This document shows positions 1 to 8,800 of a DNA stretch of 41,249 bases, piece after piece. Source of the DNA: Planctomycetota bacterium (GTDB taxonomy: Bacteria; Planctomycetota; Phycisphaerae; UBA1845); assembly GCA_016860685.1 (NCBI GenBank), contig BOJX01000018.1, positions 1-41,249 of the forward strand, written 5' to 3'. Below the pieces are notes generated by a model. That model had not been told where the DNA came from, did not search any database, and saw only the letters and a list, made by a program, of their open reading frames with translations. The position numbers and the translations under genes are program-made. How positions within the stretch are numbered: the stretch's first letter is position 1; each line of letters starts with the position of its first letter.

Positions 1-267
1 CTCCAGCAGCGCATGCACGCCCGCGATCGTCGCGTGTCCGCACATCGTGGCTTCCACCGCCGGAGTGAACCACCGGAACCGGACATCCGCCGCAGCGGGA
101 TCGTCCGGGGGAAGGATGAACGTCGTCTCGCTGAGGTTGAACTCCGCCGCAATGCGCTGCATCGCCGCGTCGGTCATGCCGGTGGCGTCGAGAATCACCG
201 CCGCGGGATTGCCCTCGAAGGCCCGCGAGGTGAAAGCATCTACGACCGTGTACGCGCGTCCGCTCAT
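1..267 (-). CDS. PhzF-family isomerase, N-terminal part (cut by window edge)
   Basis: Only the first 89 codons lie in the window and the frame stays open to base 1. The protein begins MSGRAYTVVDAFTS, followed by FEGNPAAVIL, EFNLSETTF and RWFTPAVEATMCGHAT, which is the standard order of conserved blocks in the PhzF/YddE family. The Glu of NLSET (residue 47) matches the catalytic acid of PhzF (Glu45 in the phenazine enzyme). Family members fold as two-lobed, diaminopimelate-epimerase-like enzymes and most have no known substrate, so the name does not imply phenazine synthesis. An in-frame ATG at 300 would add 11 residues, but homologues normally start close to the VDAF motif. It lies 60 nt after rex on the same strand and could be the last gene of an MFS-rex-phzF transcript. 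Confidence 0.9.
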   Translation of the reverse strand, partial: MSGRAYTVVDAFTSRAFEGNPAAVILDATGMTDAAMQRIAAEFNLSETTFILPPDDPAAADVRFRWFTPAVEATMCGHATIAGVHALLE

Positions 268-327
268 CTTTTCAATCCGCTGATCCGTCCCTCGCGGCAT
301 CCGGGCTTGCTCCCCCGGTTCGGCGGT

Positions 328-1008
328 TCAGTCCAGCCCGCCGCCGTCGCGGGGATCGCCGTCACCCCCCTGCCCCGTTGTGACGAGGAAGGAAAGTTGC
401 TCGAGTTGCACCGCAAGGTCCACCGTGCTGGTCGTCACACCGGCGCGGTTTTGCAGAATGACCGGCGCAAAATTGAGTATCCCGCGGATGCCCGCCGCCA
501 CCAGCCGCTCCGCAACTCCCTGGGCCGCCGACGCCGGAACGGCGAGGATCGCCAGCTTCACGTCGTGCTTCCGGACCACCGTCTCAAGTTTGTCCAGCGA
601 CTGAATCCGGTCGCAGACCGCGTCCGCTGCCGGCTCACCCACTTTCTGCGGATCGTTGTCGAACACCGCGACCAGGTTGAAGTTCTTCTTGCGGAACCCG
701 CGGTACGACATCAACGCTTTGCCGAGATTGCCCGCACCGATCAGCACCACCGAGCGCACCTTGTCCGCCCCGAGAATCTCCCGCATCCGGGCGACAAGAT
801 CGTCCACGCGGTAACCGATGCCGGGGTGTCCGAACTGGCCGAAATACGCCAGATCCTTCCGCACCTGCGCGTCCGTCACCCCCACCGCGCGGCTGAGCTC
901 ACGGCTCGACACGGTCGCCCGATTGCGACCCTGCGAGTTCTCCAGGTGTCTCAGATACAAGCTCAGCCGCCGCACCGCCGGTGCGGGGATCCCCTCGGAT
1001 TTCGCCAT
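328..1008 (-). CDS. rex: Redox-sensing transcriptional repressor Rex
   Basis: This is a 226-aa protein, close to the usual 210-230 aa of Rex. The N-terminal winged helix (about residues 10-80) carries SSRELSRAVGVTDAQVRKDL and a YFGQFGHPGIGY segment typical of Rex. A Rossmann NAD(H)-binding domain follows with VVLIGAGNLGKAL (Gly91-Gly96) and VAVFDNDPQKVG. The C-terminal VDLAVQLEQLSF helix is the domain-swapped dimer helix. Rex proteins sense the cytosolic NADH/NAD+ ratio and release DNA when NADH rises. An upstream in-frame codon at 1032 would add eight residues (MNPLQCPC), but I prefer the ATG at 1008 because a TACAAT hexamer lies 8 nt before it and homologues start near MAK. The neighbours (MFS transporter, PhzF-like enzyme) are not classical Rex targets. 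Confidence 0.95.
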   Translation of the reverse strand: MAKSEGIPAPAVRRLSLYLRHLENSQGRNRATVSSRELSRAVGVTDAQVRKDLAYFGQFGHPGIGYRVDDLVARMREILGADKVRSVVLIGAGNLGKALMSYRGFRKKNFNLVAVFDNDPQKVGEPAADAVCDRIQSLDKLETVVRKHDVKLAILAVPASAAQGVAERLVAAGIRGILNFAPVILQNRAGVTTSTVDLAVQLEQLSFLVTTGQGGDGDPRDGGGLD

Positions 1009-1016
1009 GCAAGGGC

Positions 1017-1033
1017 ATTGTAGCGGATTCACA
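1017..1033 (-). promoter_or_regulatory. Putative rex promoter -10 and Rex-like half-site
   Basis: On the minus strand TACAAT (1022-1017) stands 8 nt before the rex ATG, and TGTGAA (1033-1028) lies just upstream of it. TGTGAA is one full half of the published Rex operator (TGTGAAnnnnTTCACA); the second half is poorly preserved. No good -35 hexamer is seen at 17 nt. If the -10 is used, transcription would begin at or next to the start codon. Confidence 0.35.
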
Positions 1034-1088
1034 GGCCCGCGGCAGCCTCACGCCGCCGACCCGGCGCCGCCCCCTCAACCGATCTCGC

Positions 1089-2600
1089 TCAACGCTCCGC
1101 GACGTCTCGGCGCGCCGGCTTCATCCCGGTCATCGCCCAGCGCCGGGCCAGCATCAGTCCGACCGGCGACGCCATCGCGATCATGCCGTAGAGCAGCCAC
1201 ATCGCTGACGTGTTGAACGTCGTCGGGTCTGCCTTCGGCGGGCAGAACGCGTCCAGAACGTATCCCGAGTAAAGCCCCGTGGTCCCTTTCGCGAGCAACC
1301 ACGGCACGTTCGCCAGCCCCATGTATTGCGCAATGCGCCCTTCCGGCGCCAGCTCCGAGGCATACTCAAGAAAACGGGCGGACCACAACGCTTCACCGAT
1401 CGAGAATACAACAAAATACGTGATCAGCAGGGTCACGTTCGGAGAAGCACAGAGCAGGAACGTCGGCAGGGCGGACACCAGCGACCCGATGATCATCATC
1501 GTGTACACGTTGACTCGTCGGGTCAGCGCGGTGGCGATCGGCACGCCGAAGAAGATTATCCCCGGATTGATCCAGTTCACCAGCCACTCCATCCGGTCCG
1601 AGACGTCCCTCGAGAAGACCCTCAGGATGTACTCCGGCATCGTCAACCACTGATGGGCGAACAACGTTCTTACCGGCAGGAGCATGAAGATGAAGAAAAT
1701 GAAGCGGCCGTTGCGGAACGGGCCTTCGAGAAAGTACTCGCGCAGCCGCTCGCGGATCGGGCGGGTGTCGCGGCGGCGGCGGCGCTCGATGTTGTCGGGC
1801 CTGAGTTTCCTGGCTTCGACGCGCCGCGTCATCAGAAAGCACATGACCAGTGCGATCGCCGCCAGCGCCACACAAATCCAGTTGACCGCCTGAAATCCGC
1901 TCCCACAACGGTCGGCGAACCATCGATGCACTGCGTCGGGTGCGGAACCGGATGATGCGACGTCGGTCCCGGTCGTGCGGGCTTCAATCACCACCTGAAC
2001 GCCCGGACGGACATACGACGAGAGCGCCGCCCCCACGACAATCCCCGCGTTCATCAGCGCGTAAATCAGCCCGTAACCCATCGCACTGGTCTTCTCGTCC
2101 GTGTACTGCTTCACGCCGGAGTAACACACCGGTTGAAGGATCGCCTCCCCCAGTGCGATCACGACCAGGCAGGCGAGGAGCGCTGTCAGGGCAAGACCCC
2201 CAAGACGCAGCGTCTGCGTGTCCGGATCCGCAGACATCAGCGCGGGGATGAGTGCATATGCAACCCGACCCGCGACACACAGGAGCATCGCCGCCACCAG
2301 CGCCTTGCGAAGCCCGAACGACTCGGCGTAGCTGCCGGCCCCGAGCATGAACAATGTCACGAACATCGTGAAGAACGAGACGATCCAGCCCGCCCACGTC
2401 GCAGGGATCCCCAGATCACGGGTCAGGAAGCTGTTCATGAGCGTCAACGCCGCGAAATACGCCATCGTCTCCACAACGAAGACGGCGATCACGATCCAGA
2501 AGGCGATCGGTAGGCGCAGAAGGTCCGTGAATGCTCGAAGGAAAGTTGTGAAGCCCTGCCCGAACCACCTCGCTGCGGGAATCTTCGGTGACTGCGACAT
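1089..2600 (-). CDS. Major facilitator superfamily transporter
   Basis: This 503-aa protein is strongly hydrophobic with about 12 membrane segments, the first being PIAFWIVIAVFVVETMAYF near residue 32. An MFS-like turn (SYAESFGLRKAL) follows helix 2, and a basic central cytoplasmic loop (about residues 265-290, RRVEARKLRPDNIERRRRRD) separates the two six-helix halves. A larger non-membrane segment of about 35 residues precedes helix 7. The start is supported by a GGGAG ribosome binding site 7 nt upstream. The substrate cannot be read from the sequence; the overall look recalls proton-coupled oligopeptide or sugar-type MFS carriers, but no POT signature is present. It is the first gene of a same-strand run with rex (80-nt gap) and the PhzF-like gene. 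Confidence 0.85.
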   Translation of the reverse strand: MSQSPKIPAARWFGQGFTTFLRAFTDLLRLPIAFWIVIAVFVVETMAYFAALTLMNSFLTRDLGIPATWAGWIVSFFTMFVTLFMLGAGSYAESFGLRKALVAAMLLCVAGRVAYALIPALMSADPDTQTLRLGGLALTALLACLVVIALGEAILQPVCYSGVKQYTDEKTSAMGYGLIYALMNAGIVVGAALSSYVRPGVQVVIEARTTGTDVASSGSAPDAVHRWFADRCGSGFQAVNWICVALAAIALVMCFLMTRRVEARKLRPDNIERRRRRDTRPIRERLREYFLEGPFRNGRFIFFIFMLLPVRTLFAHQWLTMPEYILRVFSRDVSDRMEWLVNWINPGIIFFGVPIATALTRRVNVYTMMIIGSLVSALPTFLLCASPNVTLLITYFVVFSIGEALWSARFLEYASELAPEGRIAQYMGLANVPWLLAKGTTGLYSGYVLDAFCPPKADPTTFNTSAMWLLYGMIAMASPVGLMLARRWAMTGMKPARRDVAER

Positions 2601-2838
2601 GCGACGCTCCCCTCGCCGGCGGCACGGGCCGACGTTAACCCGTTGAGATCATCCAAGGCATACGACAAAAGACAAGCTGAACGTGATGATATGCGCCCCT
2701 CAAGGCGGGACTTGCGCCGTTCCCCGGTTCGTGTTCCGGGGTTAGGATGCACGACGAGTTCCGCGCCCCTTGAAGGTGTGACCGGATGCCTCGGCCCGCG
2801 GGGATCGGCCCGTTGTGCGGTTCGGAAAGGGCGGATTG
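2601..2838. other. Divergent intergenic region
   Basis: This 238-nt spacer separates the divergent MFS gene and the HEAT-repeat lipoprotein gene and must hold both promoters. The only clear structure is a small hairpin at 2722-2741 (CCCCGG, 8-nt loop, CCGGGG). No convincing -35/-10 pair was found. Confidence 0.4.
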
Positions 2839-5553
2839 ATGAAAACGTTCAAGTACGTGTCTGCAACGTGGGTGTGCCTGGCCTTTTGCTCGTGCGCCAC
2901 GCGCGAAACGCGTCCGCCGGAGGTGTTGATTCAGGAGTTCCGCGGCGAAGCGACAGCGCCGTGGCGCTCCGAGGCGCAGCTCGCCGACGCGTACATCCGG
3001 GTGATTGACGCGCTGATGCCCGGACTTTCGGACCCTGACGAACTCCTCCGCCAGCCCGCCGAGCAGACGCTGGAGGATCTCTGCGTGCGCGCGGGCCGGC
3101 CGGGCGCGGAGCGGGAGCGCAAGGCCGTGTGCCGGGCGATGTCCGCGCGCCTCGGACCTGAGACGGCGGAACCCGCCCGGTTGTGGCTGCTTCGGCAGCT
3201 CGCCCGCATCGGCAAGGGCGAGAGCGTCGCGGCGACGGCGGTTCTGCTTTCGGACGAGGACACCCTTGTGCGCGACGCCGCTCGGCGGGCGCTGGAGACC
3301 AATCCGGACCGGAAGGCGACGGCGGGGCTGGAGCGGGAACTGGCGTACTCCCTGAACGTTGTCATGCGAGATCCGCCGGCCGACGGTATTGCGCCCCCGG
3401 CGCCGAAGATCGCTGATCCGGCGTGGACCACGGCGCTCCTGAATTCACTGACGCGCCGGGGATACTCGTCCTCGGCGATGCTGGTCGCCACGCATCTCGC
3501 GCTGCAGGACGGCCACCCGGACGTCGCTGAAGCCGCGCTGCTGGCGCTCGGGAGGTCGGGTTCGGTCGAACTGCTCGATCACCTTTTTGACACGCCCGGA
3601 CATCGGCGGCAGTTGCAGGAGATGAATCTTCTGGATGCGTGGGCGGCGGCGCAGCTCGAGTGTGCAGAGCGGCTGCTGACCGCCCGGAAAAAACGCGAAG
3701 CCGCTGAAGTGTGCGTGCGGCTGCTTCGCCGGGTGGACGACCCGCGCCGGAAGGTCGCGGCGCTGTCCGCCTGCGCCCGCGCGGAAGGCCCGGCGGCTCT
3801 GGCGCGACTGCTGCATTACATGAATGACGCCGATCCGAACGTCCGGATCTCCGCCGTGGCGATCGCGTGCGATCTTCCCGTCGATGAAAGCGTGACCCGC
3901 CAGCTTGCCGACCGCCGCGCCTCGCTGCCGCCGGATGTGCAGGCGCGGTTGATTGACGGACTCGCGCGGCGCGGCGGACCTGTCGCCCGGGTCGCCGTCG
4001 TCGGGTGCCTCGATCACCCGGACGCGGAAGTCCGCACCGCAGCCGCGCGGGCGATGGCGCGCGTCGGACAGGCGTCACACCTGAGGCTTCTCGCCCGCCT
4101 CGCCGCGGAGCGCTCCGGCGACGAGCGGAAGGCCGCGCAAGACAGTTTGATCCAGATGCGGGATCCGGCCTTTGACGCCGCCGCCGCCTACGCCGTCACC
4201 GGCGCGCCCGCGCCGATGCAGACGGAATTGCTGGCCGCCCTGAAGGTCCGGCGCTGCGACGCCGCCCTGGCGTGGTCCCTGCGCACGCTGCCGGAGCTGG
4301 AATCCGCCGCGCAGATCGCGGCGCTGGATTACATCGCCACGGTCGGGCCCGCGGACGCCGCCGCTGAACTTTGCCGGGTTCTCCCCTCGCTGACAGAGGA
4401 TGAAGCGGTCTTATCCGCCGCCGAGGACGCCGTCGTCAGCGCTGCGCAACGACAGGCGTCGCCGCCGAAGAGTACCAAGATTCTTGAGCACCTTGCGGGC
4501 GCTGATGCGGAGGCGCGGCCGGCGCTTCTGCGCATCCTCGGGCGGATCGGCGAACCCGAGGGGCTGGACGCGATCCGGTATCACCTGGCCTCGTCGGACG
4601 CCCCGGTGCGGGACGCTGCGGTCCGGGCGCTTTGCGGGTGGAAGGACGCCTCGGCCCGCGCCGACGTCGAGAGCTTGATGCAAAGCGCCGCCGATCCGGC
4701 GCATCGACAACTCGCGTTCCGCGCCTTCATCCGTCTTGCGAAGGCTGACGCGGATCAGACGCCGCAAGACACGCTCGCCCGGTTCGACGAAGCCTTGTCG
4801 CTCGCCCGCTCCGCCGACGAGAAGAAACTCCTTCTCAGCGGAATGAGCGACTTGGTGTGTCCCGAAGCGCTGGACCGGCTTGAAGCCGCGCTGGCGGACG
4901 CGGCGCTTCAGGCTGAAGCCGCCGTGGCGATCTGCGCCGTGGCGAAGTCCGTCAGCGGGCAGGCGCCGGACCGGGCCCGCGCCGCGCTGGATCGGGTGCG
5001 CGGGTATCCGCAAGGCGAAGTCGTCAGGCGCGCCGTGGACGAGGCCGCAGCTCACCTGGACCGATATCAGGGCTACATCACGACGTGGAGGATCGCCGGT
5101 CCTTTCCGTGTTGCCGGAAAGGACGCGAACGATCTTTTTGACCTGCCCCTCGGACCGGAGCCTGGCGCGGAGTCCGGTGAAGTGTCGTGGTGCGCCCTGC
5201 CGGTCACGGATCCGAGGAACCCCTGGCTTTTCGACCTGACGCGTGTGTCTGCCGCCTCGCATCAGGCGGTTTACGTCCGCGCCACCGTCACCTCCGTGAC
5301 GGCGACACCGGCTCGTCTCGAAGTCGGCAGCGACGACTGCGTGAAGGTCTGGCTTAACGGCGAACTGATTCACGCGAACAAAGCGTTCCGCCCGCTCGCC
5401 GTCGCCTCGGACACGGTCGGGATCGCCTTGCGGCCCGGTCCGAACGATCTGCTCTTGAAGGTCGTGCAGGGCAGCGGGGGCTGGGGCGTGTGCTGCGGCG
5501 TGAAGGCCTCGGACGGTGGGAACCTTTCCGGACTGACGATCACAGCCGAGTGA
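2839..5553 (+). CDS. HEAT-repeat lipoprotein with C-terminal carbohydrate-binding-like domain
   Basis: This is a 904-aa protein. The ATG at 2839 is preferred over one 24 nt upstream because it gives a clean signal peptide (MKTFKYVSATWVCLAFCSC) and follows a GGAAAGGGCGG ribosome binding site. The Cys pair at the end of the hydrophobic stretch suggests lipid modification, although the lipobox is atypical. Residues 40-740 are alpha-helical repeats of HEAT type with recurrent D-P-[DN]-x-x-V-R-x-[AS]-A patterns (DADPNVRISAVA, DAEVRTAAARAM, DAPVRDAAVRAL). From about residue 742 the protein changes to a beta-rich module starting WRIAGPF and containing GSDDCVKVWLNGELIH and RPGPNDLLLKVVQGSG, a pattern seen at the C-terminus of many planctomycete exported proteins and thought to resemble sugar-binding domains. 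It is probably a periplasmic scaffold; partner unknown. It is flanked by an S41 pseudogene downstream. Confidence 0.8.
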   Translation: MKTFKYVSATWVCLAFCSCATRETRPPEVLIQEFRGEATAPWRSEAQLADAYIRVIDALMPGLSDPDELLRQPAEQTLEDLCVRAGRPGAERERKAVCRAMSARLGPETAEPARLWLLRQLARIGKGESVAATAVLLSDEDTLVRDAARRALETNPDRKATAGLERELAYSLNVVMRDPPADGIAPPAPKIADPAWTTALLNSLTRRGYSSSAMLVATHLALQDGHPDVAEAALLALGRSGSVELLDHLFDTPGHRRQLQEMNLLDAWAAAQLECAERLLTARKKREAAEVCVRLLRRVDDPRRKVAALSACARAEGPAALARLLHYMNDADPNVRISAVAIACDLPVDESVTRQLADRRASLPPDVQARLIDGLARRGGPVARVAVVGCLDHPDAEVRTAAARAMARVGQASHLRLLARLAAERSGDERKAAQDSLIQMRDPAFDAAAAYAVTGAPAPMQTELLAALKVRRCDAALAWSLRTLPELESAAQIAALDYIATVGPADAAAELCRVLPSLTEDEAVLSAAEDAVVSAAQRQASPPKSTKILEHLAGADAEARPALLRILGRIGEPEGLDAIRYHLASSDAPVRDAAVRALCGWKDASARADVESLMQSAADPAHRQLAFRAFIRLAKADADQTPQDTLARFDEALSLARSADEKKLLLSGMSDLVCPEALDRLEAALADAALQAEAAVAICAVAKSVSGQAPDRARAALDRVRGYPQGEVVRRAVDEAAAHLDRYQGYITTWRIAGPFRVAGKDANDLFDLPLGPEPGAESGEVSWCALPVTDPRNPWLFDLTRVSAASHQAVYVRATVTSVTATPARLEVGSDDCVKVWLNGELIHANKAFRPLAVASDTVGIALRPGPNDLLLKVVQGSGGWGVCCGVKASDGGNLSGLTITAE

Positions 5554-5720
5554 CGTTGCGGCGGCAACAATCCCTCAGCGCCGCCGAATCCGCTGAAACC
5601 AGCGAGCGCCGTCTGACGTGCTGCGACAGACATGCGCCTCGTCCGGCGGCGATCCGAAACCTTTATATCTCGATCGATCGCCCGTCTTGCCGCCGAGGAC
5701 AGGATTCGGAGATTTCGGAA

Positions 5721-6388
5721 ATGCGCCTGATTGCCCGGATTGTCGCATGCGTCTCAACGGTAGCCTACGTGGTTGCAGCTCCTGTCGAGAACGAGGTCTC
5801 TCCTTTTTCCGGAGTCTGCTGGGTTGATGATCGCCCTGAAGTGCGGATTGAAGGGACGTAGTATCAGCTCCTCTCGATCCAAGGCGCGTCGACAGAGGAT
5901 CTGATCCGACATTGCCGGCGGGTCTACGCGGACGCGTGGCGGAAGCGGTTTGATGAAGACCTGGTGTGCGTCCTTCGAGAGATGCGACGCTTGACGGGAA
6001 ACACCGCGGCGGTCGAAGCGCGGCGGCTGGATACCGGCGAAGTCGTGCGCTTCCCTGCGATTCCCCCTCACCACGGAAAACCGCGCGGCGCTGATGACGC
6101 TCAAGTATGAGCGCGACGGATGTATTTCTCTCCGCATTCAAGGGACGCCCCGGCGTGACGCTGATCGGCACGCCGAGCGGAGGCGGGAGCGGACGCAAGC
6201 GTGGTTACACCCTGGCGCACAGCGGGATCGAGGTTCGCCTGTCTTCGATGGCGTCGTTCCGGGCGGACGGGTGGCTTTATGACGGGAGCGGCATCGAGCC
6301 GGATGTTCTTGCTCCCGCGACTCCGGATGATCTGATCGGACGCACGGACAGCGTACTCGACCTGGCGGTATCGCGCCTCCGCCCGTGA
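5721..6388 (+). pseudogene. Decayed S41 (C-terminal-processing type) peptidase
   Basis: The remains of a secreted S41-family peptidase can be read across three frames. An ATG at 5721 opens a signal-like N-terminus (MRLIARIVACVSTVAYVVAA) and a segment PFSGVCWVDDRPEVRIEGT that ends at an in-frame TAG (5859-5861). The same frame continues after the stop with YQLLSIQGASTEDLIRHC and a KRFDEDLVCVLREMRRLTG stretch. The similarity then shifts frame near 6045 (FPLTTENRAALMTLKYERDG) and again near 6107, where SATDVFLSAFKGRPGVTL, GTPSGGGSGR and GIEVRLSSMASF are recognisable as the C-terminal catalytic part with its Ser. The central part expected between LTTENRAAL and SATDVF, roughly 150-250 residues, is absent. 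One stop, at least two frame changes and an internal deletion make function very unlikely. The tail from 6107 alone could encode 93 aa. Confidence 0.75.
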
Positions 6389-6462
6389 CGTCGTGGAGCA
6401 GACGGTCGGGCGCTGTTCCCGGACCGCATGCAGTTCCGCCCCGCCCGGGCTAAGCTGCACTT

Positions 6463-7512
6463 GTGACGCCGTCCGAGCGTAATATCTGGATCAAAACGCT
6501 CGCTCGCAGCGCGGGGTTCGACCTGTGCGGCGTCGCCCGCGCGGAGCCGTCGCCGCGGCGCGATTACATCCGCGCGTGGCTCGACGGCGGTTCGGCCGGG
6601 ACGATGGCCTACCTGCATCGTCACTTCGAGAAGCGGACCGATCCCGCCGCGCTGCTGCCGGGGGCCCGCAGCGTCGTGATGACGGGATTAAGCTACCACC
6701 GGCGCGGGACGGGCGAGGATGAAAAAGCGCTTCCTCACGGGTGCGGCTCGACGATCGAAACGGATCAGCGTTCGAGTCGCGGAAGCGTCGAGGGGCGCGT
6801 CGCGATGTACGCGTGGGGCGAGGACTACCACGTCGTCATCCGACGCAAGCTGGCGCCCCTCGCCGACGCGCTCATGCAGGAAGGCCGGGCGGAGTCCGCC
6901 GAGCATGCCGTCAAGATTTGCGTGGACACCGCGCCGCTGCTCGAGCGCGAGTTCGCCGCGGCCGCGGGGCTGGGCTGGATCGGAAAGAACACGCTCGTGC
7001 TGAATCCGGCGCTGGGGAGCACGTTCTTTCTCGGCGCGATCGTGACCACGCTCGACATCACCCCCGACGCGCCGATGCCGGATCACTGCGGGACGTGCAG
7101 GCGGTGTCTCGACGCCTGCCCGACGGCCGCCTTTCCCGAACCTTACCGCATGAACGCTTCGCGTTGCATCTCGTACCTGACGATCGAACGCCGCGAAGCG
7201 ATTCCGGCGGAGTTTCACGCGGCGATCGGCGACCGCCTCTTCGGTTGCGACGACTGTCAGGACGTCTGCCCTTTCAACCGCAACGTCCCGGAGACCGCCG
7301 AACCGACTTTTGCGCCCGGTTCCCACGCCCCGCGGATTGACGCGCAGGAATTGCTCACGTGGGATCAGGAGATGTACCGGTCAAAGCTTGCCGGGACGGC
7401 GATCACTCGGGCGAAGCTCGACATGCTCCGGCGCAATGCCGGGATCGTGCTGAAGAACGCGCGGGCCTCAACGACTTCGCCGGCTTCAGACGCACCGCGC
7501 GACGACCGATAA
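6463..7512 (+). CDS. queG: Epoxyqueuosine reductase QueG
   Basis: This 349-aa protein matches QueG over its full length. QueG is the cobalamin- and iron-sulfur-dependent enzyme that reduces epoxyqueuosine to queuosine in the tRNA wobble position. Visible blocks include the N-terminal AGFDLCGVARAEP, FEKRTDPAALLPGARSVV, APLLEREFAAAAGLGWIGKN and two ferredoxin-like clusters: CGTCRRCLDACP (Cys209, 212, 215, 219) and CISYLT plus GCDDCQDVCPF (Cys235, 262, 265, 269). The length is slightly below E. coli QueG (379 aa), with no missing catalytic block. The start is a GTG at 6463. It is followed by wecB after 7 nt, so the two are probably cotranscribed although their functions are unrelated. No other queuosine gene is in the window. 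Confidence 0.96.
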   Translation: MTPSERNIWIKTLARSAGFDLCGVARAEPSPRRDYIRAWLDGGSAGTMAYLHRHFEKRTDPAALLPGARSVVMTGLSYHRRGTGEDEKALPHGCGSTIETDQRSSRGSVEGRVAMYAWGEDYHVVIRRKLAPLADALMQEGRAESAEHAVKICVDTAPLLEREFAAAAGLGWIGKNTLVLNPALGSTFFLGAIVTTLDITPDAPMPDHCGTCRRCLDACPTAAFPEPYRMNASRCISYLTIERREAIPAEFHAAIGDRLFGCDDCQDVCPFNRNVPETAEPTFAPGSHAPRIDAQELLTWDQEMYRSKLAGTAITRAKLDMLRRNAGIVLKNARASTTSPASDAPRDDR

Positions 7513-7519
7513 ACCCGGC

Positions 7520-8800
7520 GTGAATCACCCGCTGCACGTCTGCGTCGTGATGGGCACGCGCCCCGAGGTCATCAAGTGTTGGCCCGTCATCCTCCGCCTT
7601 GAGGCGGATTCTGCCTTCCGGGTTTCGACGCTCCTGACCGGACAGCATCGGGAGCTTGTTGATCCGGTGATCCGTCGCCTCGCCGTGCCGGTCACAAAAC
7701 GTCTCAACGTCATGAGGCCGTCGCAATCGCTCGAATCCCTGACCGCACGACTGATCGAGCAGGTCGGCGCCGCCCTGGCGGAACTGCGCCCCGACGTCGT
7801 CCTCGTGCAGGGCGACACGACGAGCGCCTTCGCTGGGGCGCTCGCCGCGTTCTACGCGGGCATTCCGGTCGGTCACATCGAAGCCGGGTTGCGTACCGGC
7901 GACGTTCGCCAGCCTTTTCCGGAAGAAATGAACCGACGCCTCGTAACCGTGCTTGCCGAGCGGCATTTCGCGCCGACCCCCGCCGCGCGAGAAGCCCTGC
8001 TGCGCGAGGGCGTCTTAGCCGACCGCATCCTCGTGACGGGCAACACCGGAATCGACGCGCTGCGCGAGGTCACGGCGAACGCGGATCGCTTTCCGCCGGG
8101 TCCGCAACTGCGGGCGCTGCTCGCCCGGATCGACGGACCGATCATCGTCGCCACGGTGCATCGGCGGGAGAACCGCTCCGCGATGAGCGGCATCGCCGAG
8201 GGCTTCCGCGCGGTCACGATCGCGCATCCCGAGGCGCATGTTGTGCTCTCGCTTCATGCCAGCGCCGCCGCGCGGAACGCCTTCGTCGAGACGCTGACCG
8301 GGCAGCCGCGATGTCACCTGATCGACGCGCTCGACTACCCCGACTTCGCGCATCTGCTCTCGCGGTGTCGGCTGGTCGTCACGGATTCGGGTGGCGTGCA
8401 GGAGGAGGCGCCGTTTCTGGGGAAACCCACGCTGGTGCTGCGCCGGGTGACCGAGCGTCCGGAAGCGGTGTCCGCCGGTGTTTCCCGCGTCATCGGCGAC
8501 AATCCGGAGGAGATGCTCAGCGCTGTCGGCGAGTTGCTCCGCGACGGCGACGCGTGGCGCCGCATGTCGCGCCGGATCAGTCCTTTCGGCGACGGAAGGG
8601 CGGCGGAGCGGATCGCCCAGGCGTTGCGCGGCGGCGCCGGTCTGAGCGGGACGAAGGTCGTCGCGTCGCGCGAGTTCATGGGCGACGACGTGTACACTCT
8701 GCCTGCATCGTCGGAAACGGCTGCGGGTGCGGAGTCTCAGGATCCGGATTGCTTTGCCGCCCACTCCGCGGCCTTGTCCGGCTTGTTCCAGCGCTCGTAA
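7520..8800 (+). CDS. wecB: UDP-N-acetylglucosamine 2-epimerase (non-hydrolysing)
   Basis: This protein is 426 aa and starts at a GTG 7 nt after queG. The WecB/MnaA fold is evident from MGTRPEVIKCWPVI near the N-terminus, QGDTTSAFAGALAAFY, the GHIEAGLRTGD block, TVHRRENR, and the C-terminal TDSGGVQEEAPFLGKP with VLRRVTERPEAV. The enzyme interconverts UDP-GlcNAc and UDP-ManNAc for surface polysaccharide synthesis in the cytosol. The family normally ends near AAERIAQAL, here about residue 370. The remaining 55 residues (from GGAGLSGTK onward) are not family-like, and the last 21 codons are antisense to the 3' end of the kinase gene on the other strand. This suggests loss of the original stop codon and read-on to the next one. 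Confidence 0.93.
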   Translation: MNHPLHVCVVMGTRPEVIKCWPVILRLEADSAFRVSTLLTGQHRELVDPVIRRLAVPVTKRLNVMRPSQSLESLTARLIEQVGAALAELRPDVVLVQGDTTSAFAGALAAFYAGIPVGHIEAGLRTGDVRQPFPEEMNRRLVTVLAERHFAPTPAAREALLREGVLADRILVTGNTGIDALREVTANADRFPPGPQLRALLARIDGPIIVATVHRRENRSAMSGIAEGFRAVTIAHPEAHVVLSLHASAAARNAFVETLTGQPRCHLIDALDYPDFAHLLSRCRLVVTDSGGVQEEAPFLGKPTLVLRRVTERPEAVSAGVSRVIGDNPEEMLSAVGELLRDGDAWRRMSRRISPFGDGRAAERIAQALRGGAGLSGTKVVASREFMGDDVYTLPASSETAAGAESQDPDCFAAHSAALSGLFQRS

